NCBI GenBank assembly: GCA_017303855.1
Contig: JAFLBL010000008.1
Coordinates: 94,307 to 158,306 of the forward strand
Reading direction: 5' to 3'
Length of the DNA stretch: 64,000 bases
Source of the DNA: Chitinophagales bacterium
Lineage (GTDB): Bacteria > Bacteroidota > Bacteroidia > Chitinophagales > Chitinophagaceae
Part shown: in pieces, positions 9,296 to 21,052 of the stretch
How the letters are laid out: every line of letters begins with the position of its first letter
Numbering within the stretch: position 1 is the first letter of the stretch
Notes under the pieces: model-generated
Told to the model about the DNA's origin: nothing
Database searches by the model: none
What the model saw: the letters and a program-made list of their open reading frames with translations, nothing else
Position numbers and translations under genes: made by a program

Positions 9296-10480
9296 ATGAA
9301 AATCACGGAAAGCAATATGGCTGCCCGCTTTGTTGAATTATTCGGAAGCGAAACCGATCCACTCGTTGTACGCTCACCCGGTCGCGTGAATATTATCGGT
9401 GAACATACGGATTATAACGAAGGGTTTGTATTGCCGGCTGCCATTGATAAAGCGGCCTGGGTGGCGGTTGCGCCTGTTCAGACGAATACGGTTACCATAT
9501 ATGCGGCGGCTTATTCCGCATTTTTTGTGGCGGATCTGTCGGTGCTGGAGCCTGTGCGGGAACATTGGCCAAACTACGTGCTGGGTGTTGCCGACCAATT
9601 GAAAAAATCCGGATTTGAACTAAGGGGATTTAATTTATTGCTGGATGGCGATGTGCCGATCGGCGCGGGTTTATCCTCCTCGGCGGCGGTGGAATGTGCC
9701 ACCCTTTTTGCGTTAAATGAAGTTTTCGGATTACAACTTACAAGAGGGGAAATGGCTCACCTGGCCCAGCAGGCTGAACATGCTTTTGCCGGAGTGAACT
9801 GCGGTGTCATGGATATGTTTACTTCCTTATTCGGAAAAAAGGACCATGTGATCAACCTGGATTGCCGGAGCCTGTTTTATGAATATGTGCCGTTGGATCT
9901 GAAAGGGTATAAAATAGTTTTATTAAATACGAATGTGCATCACCGTCTTTCCGCATCCGCTTATAATACCCGGCGCGAACAATGTGAGCAGGGGGTAGCC
10001 TGGGTAAAAGAACAGGTGCCGCATGTGGAGGCATTAAGAGATGTAACGGGCGTGATGCTGGAGCAATATGTGCTGCCACGGGATCCGCTGATTTATCAGC
10101 GTTGCCGGTATGTGGTGGATGAAAATCACCGGTTATTACAGGCTTGCCGTGACCTGAAAAGGGGAGACTTAAGCGCGCTTGGAAAAAAAATGTTTGACAC
10201 ACATGACGGATTGAGTAAAATGTATGAAGTGAGTTGTACCGAACTTGATTTCCTGGTCGATTTTGTCAGGAATAACCCAGCCGTATTAGGCGCAAGGATG
10301 ATGGGGGGCGGTTTCGGCGGTTGCACCATTAATATCATGCAGGAAGAGGCCATCGAAACCTTACTTGAAAGCCTTATTCCGGCGTATCAGCAGGCAACCG
10401 GCCTGTCACTGAGTTATTATATTGCCGCTGTGGAGAATGGTACCGGGTGTATGACAAAGCGGAAAACAGAAACGGCCTGA
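9296..10480 (+). CDS. galK: Galactokinase
   Basis: Cytoplasmic GHMP kinase that phosphorylates alpha-D-galactose to galactose-1-phosphate, first committed step of the Leloir pathway. Motifs: the galactokinase signature with GRVNIIGEHTDYNEG near the N-terminus, the ATP-binding GAGLSSSAAVE, and the C-terminal MGGGFGGCTINI. At 394 residues it is normal size. The ATG at 9296 was used, since an upstream frame extension overlaps the GH105 gene and adds non-homologous residues. Its place between GH105 and the beta-galactosidase is informative: galactose is expected to be a main product of this locus. Confidence 0.96.
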   Translation: MKITESNMAARFVELFGSETDPLVVRSPGRVNIIGEHTDYNEGFVLPAAIDKAAWVAVAPVQTNTVTIYAAAYSAFFVADLSVLEPVREHWPNYVLGVADQLKKSGFELRGFNLLLDGDVPIGAGLSSSAAVECATLFALNEVFGLQLTRGEMAHLAQQAEHAFAGVNCGVMDMFTSLFGKKDHVINLDCRSLFYEYVPLDLKGYKIVLLNTNVHHRLSASAYNTRREQCEQGVAWVKEQVPHVEALRDVTGVMLEQYVLPRDPLIYQRCRYVVDENHRLLQACRDLKRGDLSALGKKMFDTHDGLSKMYEVSCTELDFLVDFVRNNPAVLGARMMGGGFGGCTINIMQEEAIETLLESLIPAYQQATGLSLSYYIAAVENGTGCMTKRKTETA

Positions 10481-10604
10481 CTGGTTGATGATCTGTACTA
10501 AAAAGTTCTTAAGCAAGTAAGCAGTCGTTATAGCTTTATAAGCAAGCATCCGCGTTGTGTCTACATCGTGGATAATTTTTTTAACTTTATTATTTTATCA
10601 ATAG

Positions 10605-13751
<3,147 letters not shown>

Positions 13752-13760
13752 ATTAACCTT

Positions 13761-14612
13761 TTGAAAAACCTGCTTTTTGTTATGTCAATGCCGCTGCTGA
13801 TGATGACGTATAGTCAGTCATCGGCAGCGGCTTCTCTTTTAAATACCCATGATACCAGTGGTTTCCGGTTGGTCTGGGCTGATGAGTTTAACAGGGATGG
13901 GCAACCGGATACGGCCAACTGGAACTTTGAGCATGGGTTTGTCCGCAATAATGAATTACAGTGGTATCAGCCGGAGAATGCTTTTTGTACAAGCGGGATG
14001 CTGGTGATCGAAGCCCGGAAAGAAAGCAGGCCGAACCCGGAATTTGTGATGGAAAGCCGGGAATGGAGAAAGCAGCGCGAAAAGATTGAGTATACGTCAT
14101 CCTGTTTGCATACCCGGGGTAAACAGAGCTGGTTATATGGACGTTTTGAATTACGGGCAAGAATTGATATCAGTCCGGGTTTGTGGCCCGCCTGGTGGAC
14201 CCTGGGCATTAATCAACCCTGGCCGGGCAACGGGGAAATAGATATTATGGAATATTACCGCGGAAAACTGCTGGCCAATATAGCCTGCCTGGGAGCTGAT
14301 AAAAAAGCGCAATGGTTCAGTCATACTTTTTCTACAGATTCTTTGGGTGCGGCAACATGGGCAGAGCAGTTTCATGTATGGCGGATGGACTGGACGCCTT
14401 CGTTTATCGCATTGTATTGTGATGGTCAGTTGCTGAATAAGGTTGCGGTGGATTCACTGGTGAACAAAGACGGTTCAGGGTTTAATCCATTCCGGCAGCC
14501 GCATTATATGTTGCTGAACCTGGCTATCGGTGGAGATAATGGAGGAGACCCTTCGGGTACACTGTTTCCGAAACGGATGGAAGTGGATTATGTGCGGGTG
14601 TATGGGGAGTGA
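13761..14612 (+). CDS. GH16 endo-beta-glycanase (galactanase- or glucanase-like)
   Basis: Beta-jelly-roll retaining endo-hydrolase. The catalytic motif ExDxxE is present as GEIDIME with Glu159, Asp161 and Glu164; the substrate cleft region includes SPGLWPAWWTLG, and the C-terminus MEVDYVRVYGE is typical. Length is 283 residues including a signal peptide. The TTG at 13761 gives a usable signal (MKNLLFVMSMPLL); an ATG at 13782 is an alternative start. It begins 9 bases after the GH2 stop. GH16 members cut beta-1,3-glucan, beta-1,3-galactan, agar or carrageenan, and the subfamily is not resolvable by eye; galK and GH2 next door favour a galactan substrate. Confidence 0.88.
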   Translation: MKNLLFVMSMPLLMMTYSQSSAAASLLNTHDTSGFRLVWADEFNRDGQPDTANWNFEHGFVRNNELQWYQPENAFCTSGMLVIEARKESRPNPEFVMESREWRKQREKIEYTSSCLHTRGKQSWLYGRFELRARIDISPGLWPAWWTLGINQPWPGNGEIDIMEYYRGKLLANIACLGADKKAQWFSHTFSTDSLGAATWAEQFHVWRMDWTPSFIALYCDGQLLNKVAVDSLVNKDGSGFNPFRQPHYMLLNLAIGGDNGGDPSGTLFPKRMEVDYVRVYGE

Positions 14613-14668
14613 TGAATGAAGAGTAGAGAGTGGGAGTGGAGATTGTTTTAATTAGTTGAATATTTAGT

Positions 14669-16726
14669 ATGAAAAAAAATGTAAGTGGATTGTTGATTTT
14701 TTTGTTGACTTTCCAGGGACTTAGCGCCCAGCCAGGATTGGTGCAGTCAGCCTCGTTTTCGAAGGAGGTGAGCGGACATACTGTTTTTAAAGTGGATCAG
14801 CCGGATTTTGTAAAGAGCCCTTATACCGGCGTAACAAGGAAGCATTGGAAAGAGGCGGCTTTATATTTATTGCAAGGAGCCTTCAGTTATGTAAAACGGA
14901 TGGAAGATCCGATGCAGTTTCCAAAGCAACCGGGCAAATCTTATCCACGTACAGAAGGCCAGGTGGCTACGGAGAAGCTCGAAGGACTTTGCCGTACATT
15001 ATTTATAGCGGCTCCTTTATTGAAAGAACAGCCGGATCTGGTAGTGAATAATATTAAGGTAGCCGATTATTATCGTTTCCATATACTGAAACTGCTTGAT
15101 CCATCAAGTCCAACATATATAAAGCCACAAGCCAAAGGTGGTGGTCCCAACCAGATCCTGGTGGAGTTCGGTGCCTTGGCCGTGTCCATGTTTTATATTC
15201 CGGAGATTCTTTTTGAACCGTTGACCCGGGAGCAAAAAGACGCGCTGGCAGCTACGATGATCAGTTATGGTGACGGGAAGACCGTGCCCTCCAACTGGAA
15301 ATTTTTTAACATTTTTGTACTGAGTTTCTTCAAATTACAGGGGTATCCGGTCAATGAAAAACTGCTTCAGGAATATCTTGATAAATCGCTTGATCATTAC
15401 CGGGGTAATGGCTGGTATAATGATAATCCCGCCTTTGATTATTACAGTATGTGGGCTTTTCAGATGTATGGGCCGGTATGGGCCGAGTATGTCGGTAAGA
15501 AATATTATCCCGAATATGCCGCAAAATTTATGCGGAATTTCAGCGAGGTAAAAGCAAATTATCCATATTTATTCGGTCGGGACGGTACGATGGTGATGTG
15601 GGGCCGCAGTATGACATACCGGATTGGTTCGGTGGCACCTCTTTCCCTGATGGGGCTGGAAAATGATCCGGCTACCAACTATGGCTGGATGCGGCGTATT
15701 TCTTCCGGTGTTTTACTTCAGTTTCTGCAACACCCTGAATTTTTAAAGGACAATGTGCCTACACTTGGTTTCTATGGAGCTTTTGAACCGGCTGTTCAGC
15801 CATACAGTTGCCGGGGCAGTGCATTCTGGATGGGAAAGGCTTTTGTGTCACTGATGCTGCCGGAGACAAACCCGTTCTGGTCGGCGGTGGAGAATGAAGG
15901 AGCCTGGGAGAAAGAAATGAAAATTGGAAAAGTATATAATAAGTTTCAGGATAGTTCACATATCCTGATAACAGACTACCCCAATATTGGTGCAGCAGAA
16001 ATACGGGCCTGGTGCCATGTAAAAGCAATCGGTGCCAATGAACCCTTCCGGGCCAGTGAGAACTATAACCGCTTGTCGTATAACAGCGCTTTTCCATGGC
16101 AGGCAGACAGTGCGGCAGGAGTAGTAGCCATGAATTATATTTTCCGCAATAAGAATAAAGAGTGGGAGCCGCTTCGTCTTTACGCGTTTAAAAAGTATGA
16201 GCAGGGAATTTATTACCGGGATGCCAGCGTGGAAACGCAGCCGGGAATCCGGTTACAGCTGGCCGATATCCCTTTGCCGGATGGCATACTCCGGGTTGAC
16301 AGGATCAGTGCGGATACTGCTACTGAAATGCGGCTGGGACATTATGCATTACCTGATCTGAATGGTACGATGCGGAAAGAAATGCGTGTGGTTCAGGGGC
16401 ACCAGGTACAGATAATTGATAATGGAGTCTACCAGTTAGCGATGGTAGCCGTGAATGAGTGGGACGAATTATATATAGCGGAGGCTACGGGTATTCATCC
16501 CGAAGCCAGGAAGAGTGCCGTTATAAATGCAAGGGCGCTTACTTCCCCGGATACGAATCAGACAAAACTGTATATCAGTTTGCTTCTCTGGAAAAAATCC
16601 GGTGAAACCTGGTCAGATACGGAACTGATGGCGGTAAAGAAGTTTGCTTATGATCGTAAAACAGGTAAGCTGAATGTACAGATGAACAGACTGCCCGGCG
16701 TGCAGTCCGTATATCATGTTTTTTAA
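14669..16726 (+). CDS. DUF2264-family secreted protein (GH154-like beta-glucuronidase candidate)
   Basis: The 685 residues start with a signal peptide (FLLTFQGLSAQ). The body matches what I recall of DUF2264: EGLCRTLFIAAPLL, GGPNQILVEFGALAVSM, a run of helices suggesting an (alpha/alpha) barrel, WYNDNPAFDYYSMWAFQMYGP, and GRDGTMVMWGRSMTYR. As I recall, this Pfam family includes members now placed in GH154, some of them exo-beta-glucuronidases of arabinogalactan-protein loci; that link needs a CAZy search. The sugar-acid theme fits the propeller and GH105 genes upstream. It is the last gene of the forward run and ends 35 bases before the convergent GH31 gene. Confidence 0.75.
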   Translation: MKKNVSGLLIFLLTFQGLSAQPGLVQSASFSKEVSGHTVFKVDQPDFVKSPYTGVTRKHWKEAALYLLQGAFSYVKRMEDPMQFPKQPGKSYPRTEGQVATEKLEGLCRTLFIAAPLLKEQPDLVVNNIKVADYYRFHILKLLDPSSPTYIKPQAKGGGPNQILVEFGALAVSMFYIPEILFEPLTREQKDALAATMISYGDGKTVPSNWKFFNIFVLSFFKLQGYPVNEKLLQEYLDKSLDHYRGNGWYNDNPAFDYYSMWAFQMYGPVWAEYVGKKYYPEYAAKFMRNFSEVKANYPYLFGRDGTMVMWGRSMTYRIGSVAPLSLMGLENDPATNYGWMRRISSGVLLQFLQHPEFLKDNVPTLGFYGAFEPAVQPYSCRGSAFWMGKAFVSLMLPETNPFWSAVENEGAWEKEMKIGKVYNKFQDSSHILITDYPNIGAAEIRAWCHVKAIGANEPFRASENYNRLSYNSAFPWQADSAAGVVAMNYIFRNKNKEWEPLRLYAFKKYEQGIYYRDASVETQPGIRLQLADIPLPDGILRVDRISADTATEMRLGHYALPDLNGTMRKEMRVVQGHQVQIIDNGVYQLAMVAVNEWDELYIAEATGIHPEARKSAVINARALTSPDTNQTKLYISLLLWKKSGETWSDTELMAVKKFAYDRKTGKLNVQMNRLPGVQSVYHVF

Positions 16727-16761
16727 AACCATAGTTCAGTACAGGTTATATCGGTCTCGAT

Positions 16762-18528
16762 TCAGAAATTGAAAGTTGCTGAGAAGCCGTTCTTAACTGT
16801 AACTTTTCCCGTTTCAAAAACATGCACTTTGTTTTTTTTATCATAGAAATGTAAAAGTGGTTTAGTTCCGGAAGTGAACGTGTTGAGTTTCCGCGTTTCG
16901 TGGATATGTAAAATCCATGTCCGGTATTTATTCATCCCCTTGTAATGTCCCGCCGGGGGCGCAATATTTACGGAAATTTTGTTTGCCGCCTGTTTCATAC
17001 TGATCCGGGTACTTCGCAGTCCGCCTTGCAGGTAATCGTTACTGAGGCCGTCATCTTCCCGGAGTGTAAATACACCGTCAGCCCCGGGATAAATATGCAG
17101 ATGAAGGGTGTCGTTGTTTCCTTTTTCAATGGAAGATGCATAGTTTCTCATTGGTAAAATGGCGCCGGCTTTAATAAACAGCGGTATTTGTTCCAGTGTA
17201 ACCGGTATTTTCAGCACTGTATTTCCTTTGTGTCTTTCCCCTGTATAATAATTAATCCACTGGCCGGGTGGCAGATAAACGTCACGGCTGATCACTCCTT
17301 TTTCATAAACAGGGGCCAACAGTATTTCCTCTCCAAACAGGTATTCATATAACTGCCCTGGAATTTTTCCAATCATGGGTTTCCCTTCTATCCGGCTTCG
17401 GTGGGCATAGCTGTAAATAAAGGGAAACAATTGCATACGCAAATGCGCATACTGTCTGAAGACGCTGTCTGCTTTTGCAGAATAATTCCAGGCCAGATTC
17501 GCGGTGGGATTTTCCGGCTGACAAAATACTTCGGTGATGGGATTGAACATGGAAAACTGAAGCCACCGGATATACAATTCTTCTTCCGGTTTTTGGGTAA
17601 AACCCATATCAAAACCGCCCAGGTCATTGGCCAGGAAAGGAATCCGGCTGGTTTCTTTTCCCGGATCCGTAAACATGGCTATATTTTCCTTTAAGGCAAC
17701 AGCCGGAACCCAGTCATTAAATCTGATCAACGGGTTTTCAATAGTCCAGTCGCTCCGGGTATCATCTGTCCATTTAGCTGGGTATCGTTTGTACTCTTCA
17801 GTCTCCATACCACCCGTATGGGAAAATATAAAGCCGCGGCCTTTTGTTTCCAGTCCGTACTCCTGGCTCAGTTCAAACATGGCCTTACAAGTACTGATTT
17901 TCGACGTGCGGTCCAGCTTGATGAAATCGGCGCCTTCTTCAAAAAAATGTTTCATCTGTTTTTTGAAATAGGCGGCGGCAGCGGGATTGTCGAAATCTAT
18001 ATTTCCGCAGGCCGTACCCGGATGTTCCGCTTTTTCCTGGAACATGGCGGTACTGGTACCTTTATTATGCCAGCTGTTTTTATTGATATATACGGAGGAA
18101 AAAAAGCCCTGGGTTTTAAAGTCGTGAAAGGCTTTTTCATTCCCAGTTTCCAGTATGCAATCCCAGGTCCAGAAGCCTCCTTTTATGCCTTGATGCTCCA
18201 GGTGTTTCCACATCTGTTTTCGGTTGGGATAGCCCACAGTATCCGCTATAAAATCAATGTACTTATGCGGGCCAATGCCTTTGTCCGCATGACTCCAGAA
18301 CCAGGAGTCTATCCAATAGGCATCAATCGGATAGTCGTGTGCTTTGATGGCATCAACCCGGTCAATGGTTTGCTGCTGATTGGTGTACCCCCCGTACAGT
18401 ACCCCAAACGCCCATGCAGGTGGCAGTATCAGGTTGCTGTCTTTTACCGGGAAAATTTTTACGGGTTGCGCAATGGCTATAGACTGCGACGTAATAAAGA
18501 ATAAAAGTAAAGCAGTTATTGTTTTCAT
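16762..18528 (-). CDS. GH31 alpha-glycosidase, short form
   Basis: Retaining TIM-barrel glycosidase acting on alpha-linked glucose, xylose or galactose. The 588 residues have a signal peptide (to AIAQ) and then go almost directly into the barrel (WAFGVLYGGYTN, IDAYWIDSWFW), so the usual N-terminal beta-sandwich is missing or reduced to about 20 residues; normal GH31 proteins are 650-900 residues. The nucleophile is Asp206 in FIKLDRTSK and the acid/base most likely Asp256 in WTDDTRSDW. A proximal C-terminal domain is present (GQWINYYTGE, PLFIKAGAILPM). It overlaps the upstream esterase gene by 4 bases (ATGA), so the two are translationally coupled. Specificity is unknown. Confidence 0.9.
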   Translation of the reverse strand: MKTITALLLFFITSQSIAIAQPVKIFPVKDSNLILPPAWAFGVLYGGYTNQQQTIDRVDAIKAHDYPIDAYWIDSWFWSHADKGIGPHKYIDFIADTVGYPNRKQMWKHLEHQGIKGGFWTWDCILETGNEKAFHDFKTQGFFSSVYINKNSWHNKGTSTAMFQEKAEHPGTACGNIDFDNPAAAAYFKKQMKHFFEEGADFIKLDRTSKISTCKAMFELSQEYGLETKGRGFIFSHTGGMETEEYKRYPAKWTDDTRSDWTIENPLIRFNDWVPAVALKENIAMFTDPGKETSRIPFLANDLGGFDMGFTQKPEEELYIRWLQFSMFNPITEVFCQPENPTANLAWNYSAKADSVFRQYAHLRMQLFPFIYSYAHRSRIEGKPMIGKIPGQLYEYLFGEEILLAPVYEKGVISRDVYLPPGQWINYYTGERHKGNTVLKIPVTLEQIPLFIKAGAILPMRNYASSIEKGNNDTLHLHIYPGADGVFTLREDDGLSNDYLQGGLRSTRISMKQAANKISVNIAPPAGHYKGMNKYRTWILHIHETRKLNTFTSGTKPLLHFYDKKNKVHVFETGKVTVKNGFSATFNF

Positions 18529-20153
18529 TTTTTGAAATATGTATTTATATAACGGATTAACATGACTGCAACTTCAAACTGGGTTGTTTCAGTCAGGTGT
18601 ATGCCGTCTGTTGTCCGGTTTTCCAATCCGGCAAGCAGGGCTGTGTGTATATCGAGAAAATCAATTTGCTGTTCATTGCAAATATTCCGGAAATGGATAT
18701 TGTTGGCGATGATCCGCTCTCCGGCTCCGCCGTATTTAACCGGATCAGCTTTGGTATTATCGGCCGGGGGCGGACTGATAACACAGATGCGGGGTATTTT
18801 TTTCTGATGACGTATGCAATAGTCTTTAACAGACCGGATCAGTTTGCTGAGGTTTTGCCGGACTGAATCCTGTTTGCCTGCAAAAACAGCTTTAGCATCA
18901 TTGGTGCCCAATCCGATCAGTAACAGGTCGGGATTGCTCCCGGTTTTGGAAAAAGCGGAATCAAGATATTGATTGATATTACCCAAAGTATTCAGCCGGG
19001 GTTGCTCCAGATTATTAAAACCAATAGTGTTTCCTGAAATGGAAATATTGACCAGAGATGAATAGGGCATCAGCTTGCCCAACTGTTGCGGCCAGCCGTT
19101 TTCGGCCGCGCCATTCGAGTCGCCAATACATACAACTTTCAACCGGCTGGTATGTTTTTGCGTATCTGCCGGCAACAAACTCAGGGCTACCGGTGCCAGC
19201 ATTTCGTGTCCGCCTTCAAAAAGGGTAAGCCGGACAGGGCCCGCTTTTTTTTCCAGCTGTATCAGCCGGTTCTGCAAACGGTTGTTACTGTCGGCGCCGG
19301 GATTGAGTCGTTGAGCCAGGAGTGACCTGATTACTTTTTCAGGAATAAGAAGTTCCGGCGACGATGGGAAAAGGGCGGTTACCACTTTATTATAAAACAG
19401 TAATGAATGGCTGATTGGTACTGAACCGGTATAACCATCATGTATACCTGCAAACAGGTGCAGTGGGATATTTTTTCTGCGCTTCACAGGTACGGTTAAA
19501 TGCAGGGGAGAACGCCGGTCCAGTTCAGACCAGTCCATTACCCGCTTATGCATGGCTACCTGCTCAATATCCGTGGCATACCGGGCATTTCTTCCTTTTG
19601 ATTCCCAGTACCAGCTCCTCAGATCGCTGATGGGTACCCAGGCGGAAAAACTTTTTACCGGATACATGAGTTTCATATAGCAAAGCAGGGCGGCATAGCC
19701 TCCGCCGGAAACGCCGATGATATGAACATTGGTACTGTCTGTATGTCCGCGACGGACAGCATAGCGGATGGCGTCTTCAATATCGGCAATCACCAGCGGA
19801 CTGCCACAAGCATCCGGCCGGTTATTGGCGCCACGAAAGTCGGGGTGAATATAATTCCAGTTACGCAGCAACGCTTCACGGGCCAGCGGATCTTCCTGCA
19901 TATAATCGCCGCTCCAGGTATGTAGGGAAACAATCAGGGGTTGTGCTTCAGCCTTTGTACTCTGATAATACCAGGCTTGTTGTACGGATTTGTCAACGCC
20001 TGAAATGAGTTGTATTTTTTCGAAAGGGGAGGGCCATGTCTTCGAAACCGTATTATCCCAGGCCGGATCATTTTTTTGTGCCCTTAGGTTTGTAAGGAGC
20101 AACGTAATAAAGCAGATCGTGCAGTAAACTGATTTCACCTGTTTTGTTTTCAA
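18525..20153 (-). CDS. Two-domain esterase: S9-type alpha/beta hydrolase fused to an SGNH/GDSL hydrolase
   Basis: A signal peptide (about 1-25) is followed by two complete hydrolase domains. The first is a prolyl-oligopeptidase/acetyl-xylan-esterase-like alpha/beta hydrolase with Ser149 in GVSGGG, Asp239 in GIHDG and His316 in GGHE as a plausible triad. The second, from about 337, is SGNH: GDSN with Ser346, GTND with Asn418 and DGIHLT with Asp516 and His519. Both catalytic sets look intact. Such enzymes commonly remove acetyl or other acyl groups from glycans. It is first in a two-gene minus-strand unit with GH31 and faces the sigma-factor gene across a 261-base divergent region. Substrate is unknown. 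Confidence 0.85.
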   Translation of the reverse strand: MKTKQVKSVYCTICFITLLLTNLRAQKNDPAWDNTVSKTWPSPFEKIQLISGVDKSVQQAWYYQSTKAEAQPLIVSLHTWSGDYMQEDPLAREALLRNWNYIHPDFRGANNRPDACGSPLVIADIEDAIRYAVRRGHTDSTNVHIIGVSGGGYAALLCYMKLMYPVKSFSAWVPISDLRSWYWESKGRNARYATDIEQVAMHKRVMDWSELDRRSPLHLTVPVKRRKNIPLHLFAGIHDGYTGSVPISHSLLFYNKVVTALFPSSPELLIPEKVIRSLLAQRLNPGADSNNRLQNRLIQLEKKAGPVRLTLFEGGHEMLAPVALSLLPADTQKHTSRLKVVCIGDSNGAAENGWPQQLGKLMPYSSLVNISISGNTIGFNNLEQPRLNTLGNINQYLDSAFSKTGSNPDLLLIGLGTNDAKAVFAGKQDSVRQNLSKLIRSVKDYCIRHQKKIPRICVISPPPADNTKADPVKYGGAGERIIANNIHFRNICNEQQIDFLDIHTALLAGLENRTTDGIHLTETTQFEVAVMLIRYINTYFKK

Positions 20154-20365
20154 AACTACGATGGAAAATACGTTCTCTTAGTTCTTTTCTTTTTTCATTT
20201 TTTTTGCGGCCATATAAATATTGTCAAATTGTAACTGGTGAACACCGTGTGCGAAAGGAGAGTAGTTTCGCAGCATGAAGGCAAACCATTTTCTTCCTGG
20301 CAGGCAACAGATTCCGGGTTACCTGATTAAAATCATAATCGATTTGCCGGACCGGTTGCAACGTA

Positions 20366-20399
20366 TTTTTGTTGTAATTCTCTTATTTGTTTACTTTTA
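20366..20399 (+). promoter_or_regulatory. Candidate Bacteroidota housekeeping promoter for the ECF sigma gene
   Basis: TTTTTG at 20366-20371 is followed, after 20 bases, by TACTTTTA (20392-20399), close to the Bacteroidota consensus TTTG-N19/20-TAnnTTTG apart from the last base. The ATG lies 15 bases further on, implying a short leader. Confidence 0.4.
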
Positions 20400-20414
20400 G
20401 ATACGATTGCTAAA

Positions 20415-20972
20415 ATGAACGGGTATCAACAATATGAAAACAGCATACTGATTGACCTCTTATGTCAGAGTGATGAGGCTGCATTTACTGAACTCTATAA
20501 CCGGTATTGCAAACAACTTTTTGCCATAGCCTACAGCCGGTTAAAAGAAACACAATCTGCAGAAGATATTGTCCATGATGTATTTGCCAGTCTCTGGGCC
20601 AACCGGGAGAAAGTGCATGTGGAATTGTTGGAAAATTACCTGGCTACGGCCGTCAAATACCTGGTATTGTCCAGGATAAAAAAGATAGAAACGGAGCGTG
20701 CCTATAAGCGCAGTTTTGGCTATAGCCCGGTTGCTGAAATTTCTGCTGAATCTTCCCTGCATTTTAAGCGGATTCTTGAATTAGTAGACCATGAAGTAGA
20801 GAAACTACCCGCGAAATGTAAACTCATTTTCAGGTACAGCCGGCAAAACGGAATGCCCGTAAAAGAGATCGCCAGCGAACTGCATATTTCTCCAAAAACC
20901 GTTGAGAACCAAATTAATAAGGCGCTTAAACAACTCAAGTTAGCCGCCCGTTCCTTCCTGCATTTATTCTGA
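20415..20972 (+). CDS. ECF sigma factor (FecI-like) for locus 2
   Basis: Extracytoplasmic-function sigma factor of 185 residues. Region 2 is seen in ALTELYNRYCKQLF-like text with AEDIVHDVFASLWANRE, and region 4 in MPVKEIASELHISPKTVENQINKAL, with the usual helix-turn-helix. It is followed after 80 bases by a FecR anti-sigma gene and then by a SusC carrying an STN domain, which together form the known trans-envelope signalling trio: substrate on SusC, signal to FecR, release of sigma. The expected target is the susC promoter about 1.5 kb downstream, and perhaps the esterase/GH31 unit in the other direction. A candidate promoter lies just upstream. Confidence 0.94.
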   Translation: MNGYQQYENSILIDLLCQSDEAAFTELYNRYCKQLFAIAYSRLKETQSAEDIVHDVFASLWANREKVHVELLENYLATAVKYLVLSRIKKIETERAYKRSFGYSPVAEISAESSLHFKRILELVDHEVEKLPAKCKLIFRYSRQNGMPVKEIASELHISPKTVENQINKALKQLKLAARSFLHLF

Positions 20973-21052
20973 AACACTGTCCCCCCAATTATTTTTAAAA
21001 TTTTTTCAGGATTTCCGTAGGTGCTTTTGTCTGCCTGTCAGACTTATAGCAT

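Noticed and set aside
17818..18504. 228-codon plus-strand open frame
   Set aside because: Lies antisense to the GH31 gene, whose catalytic motifs are intact; no signal or family text in the frame.
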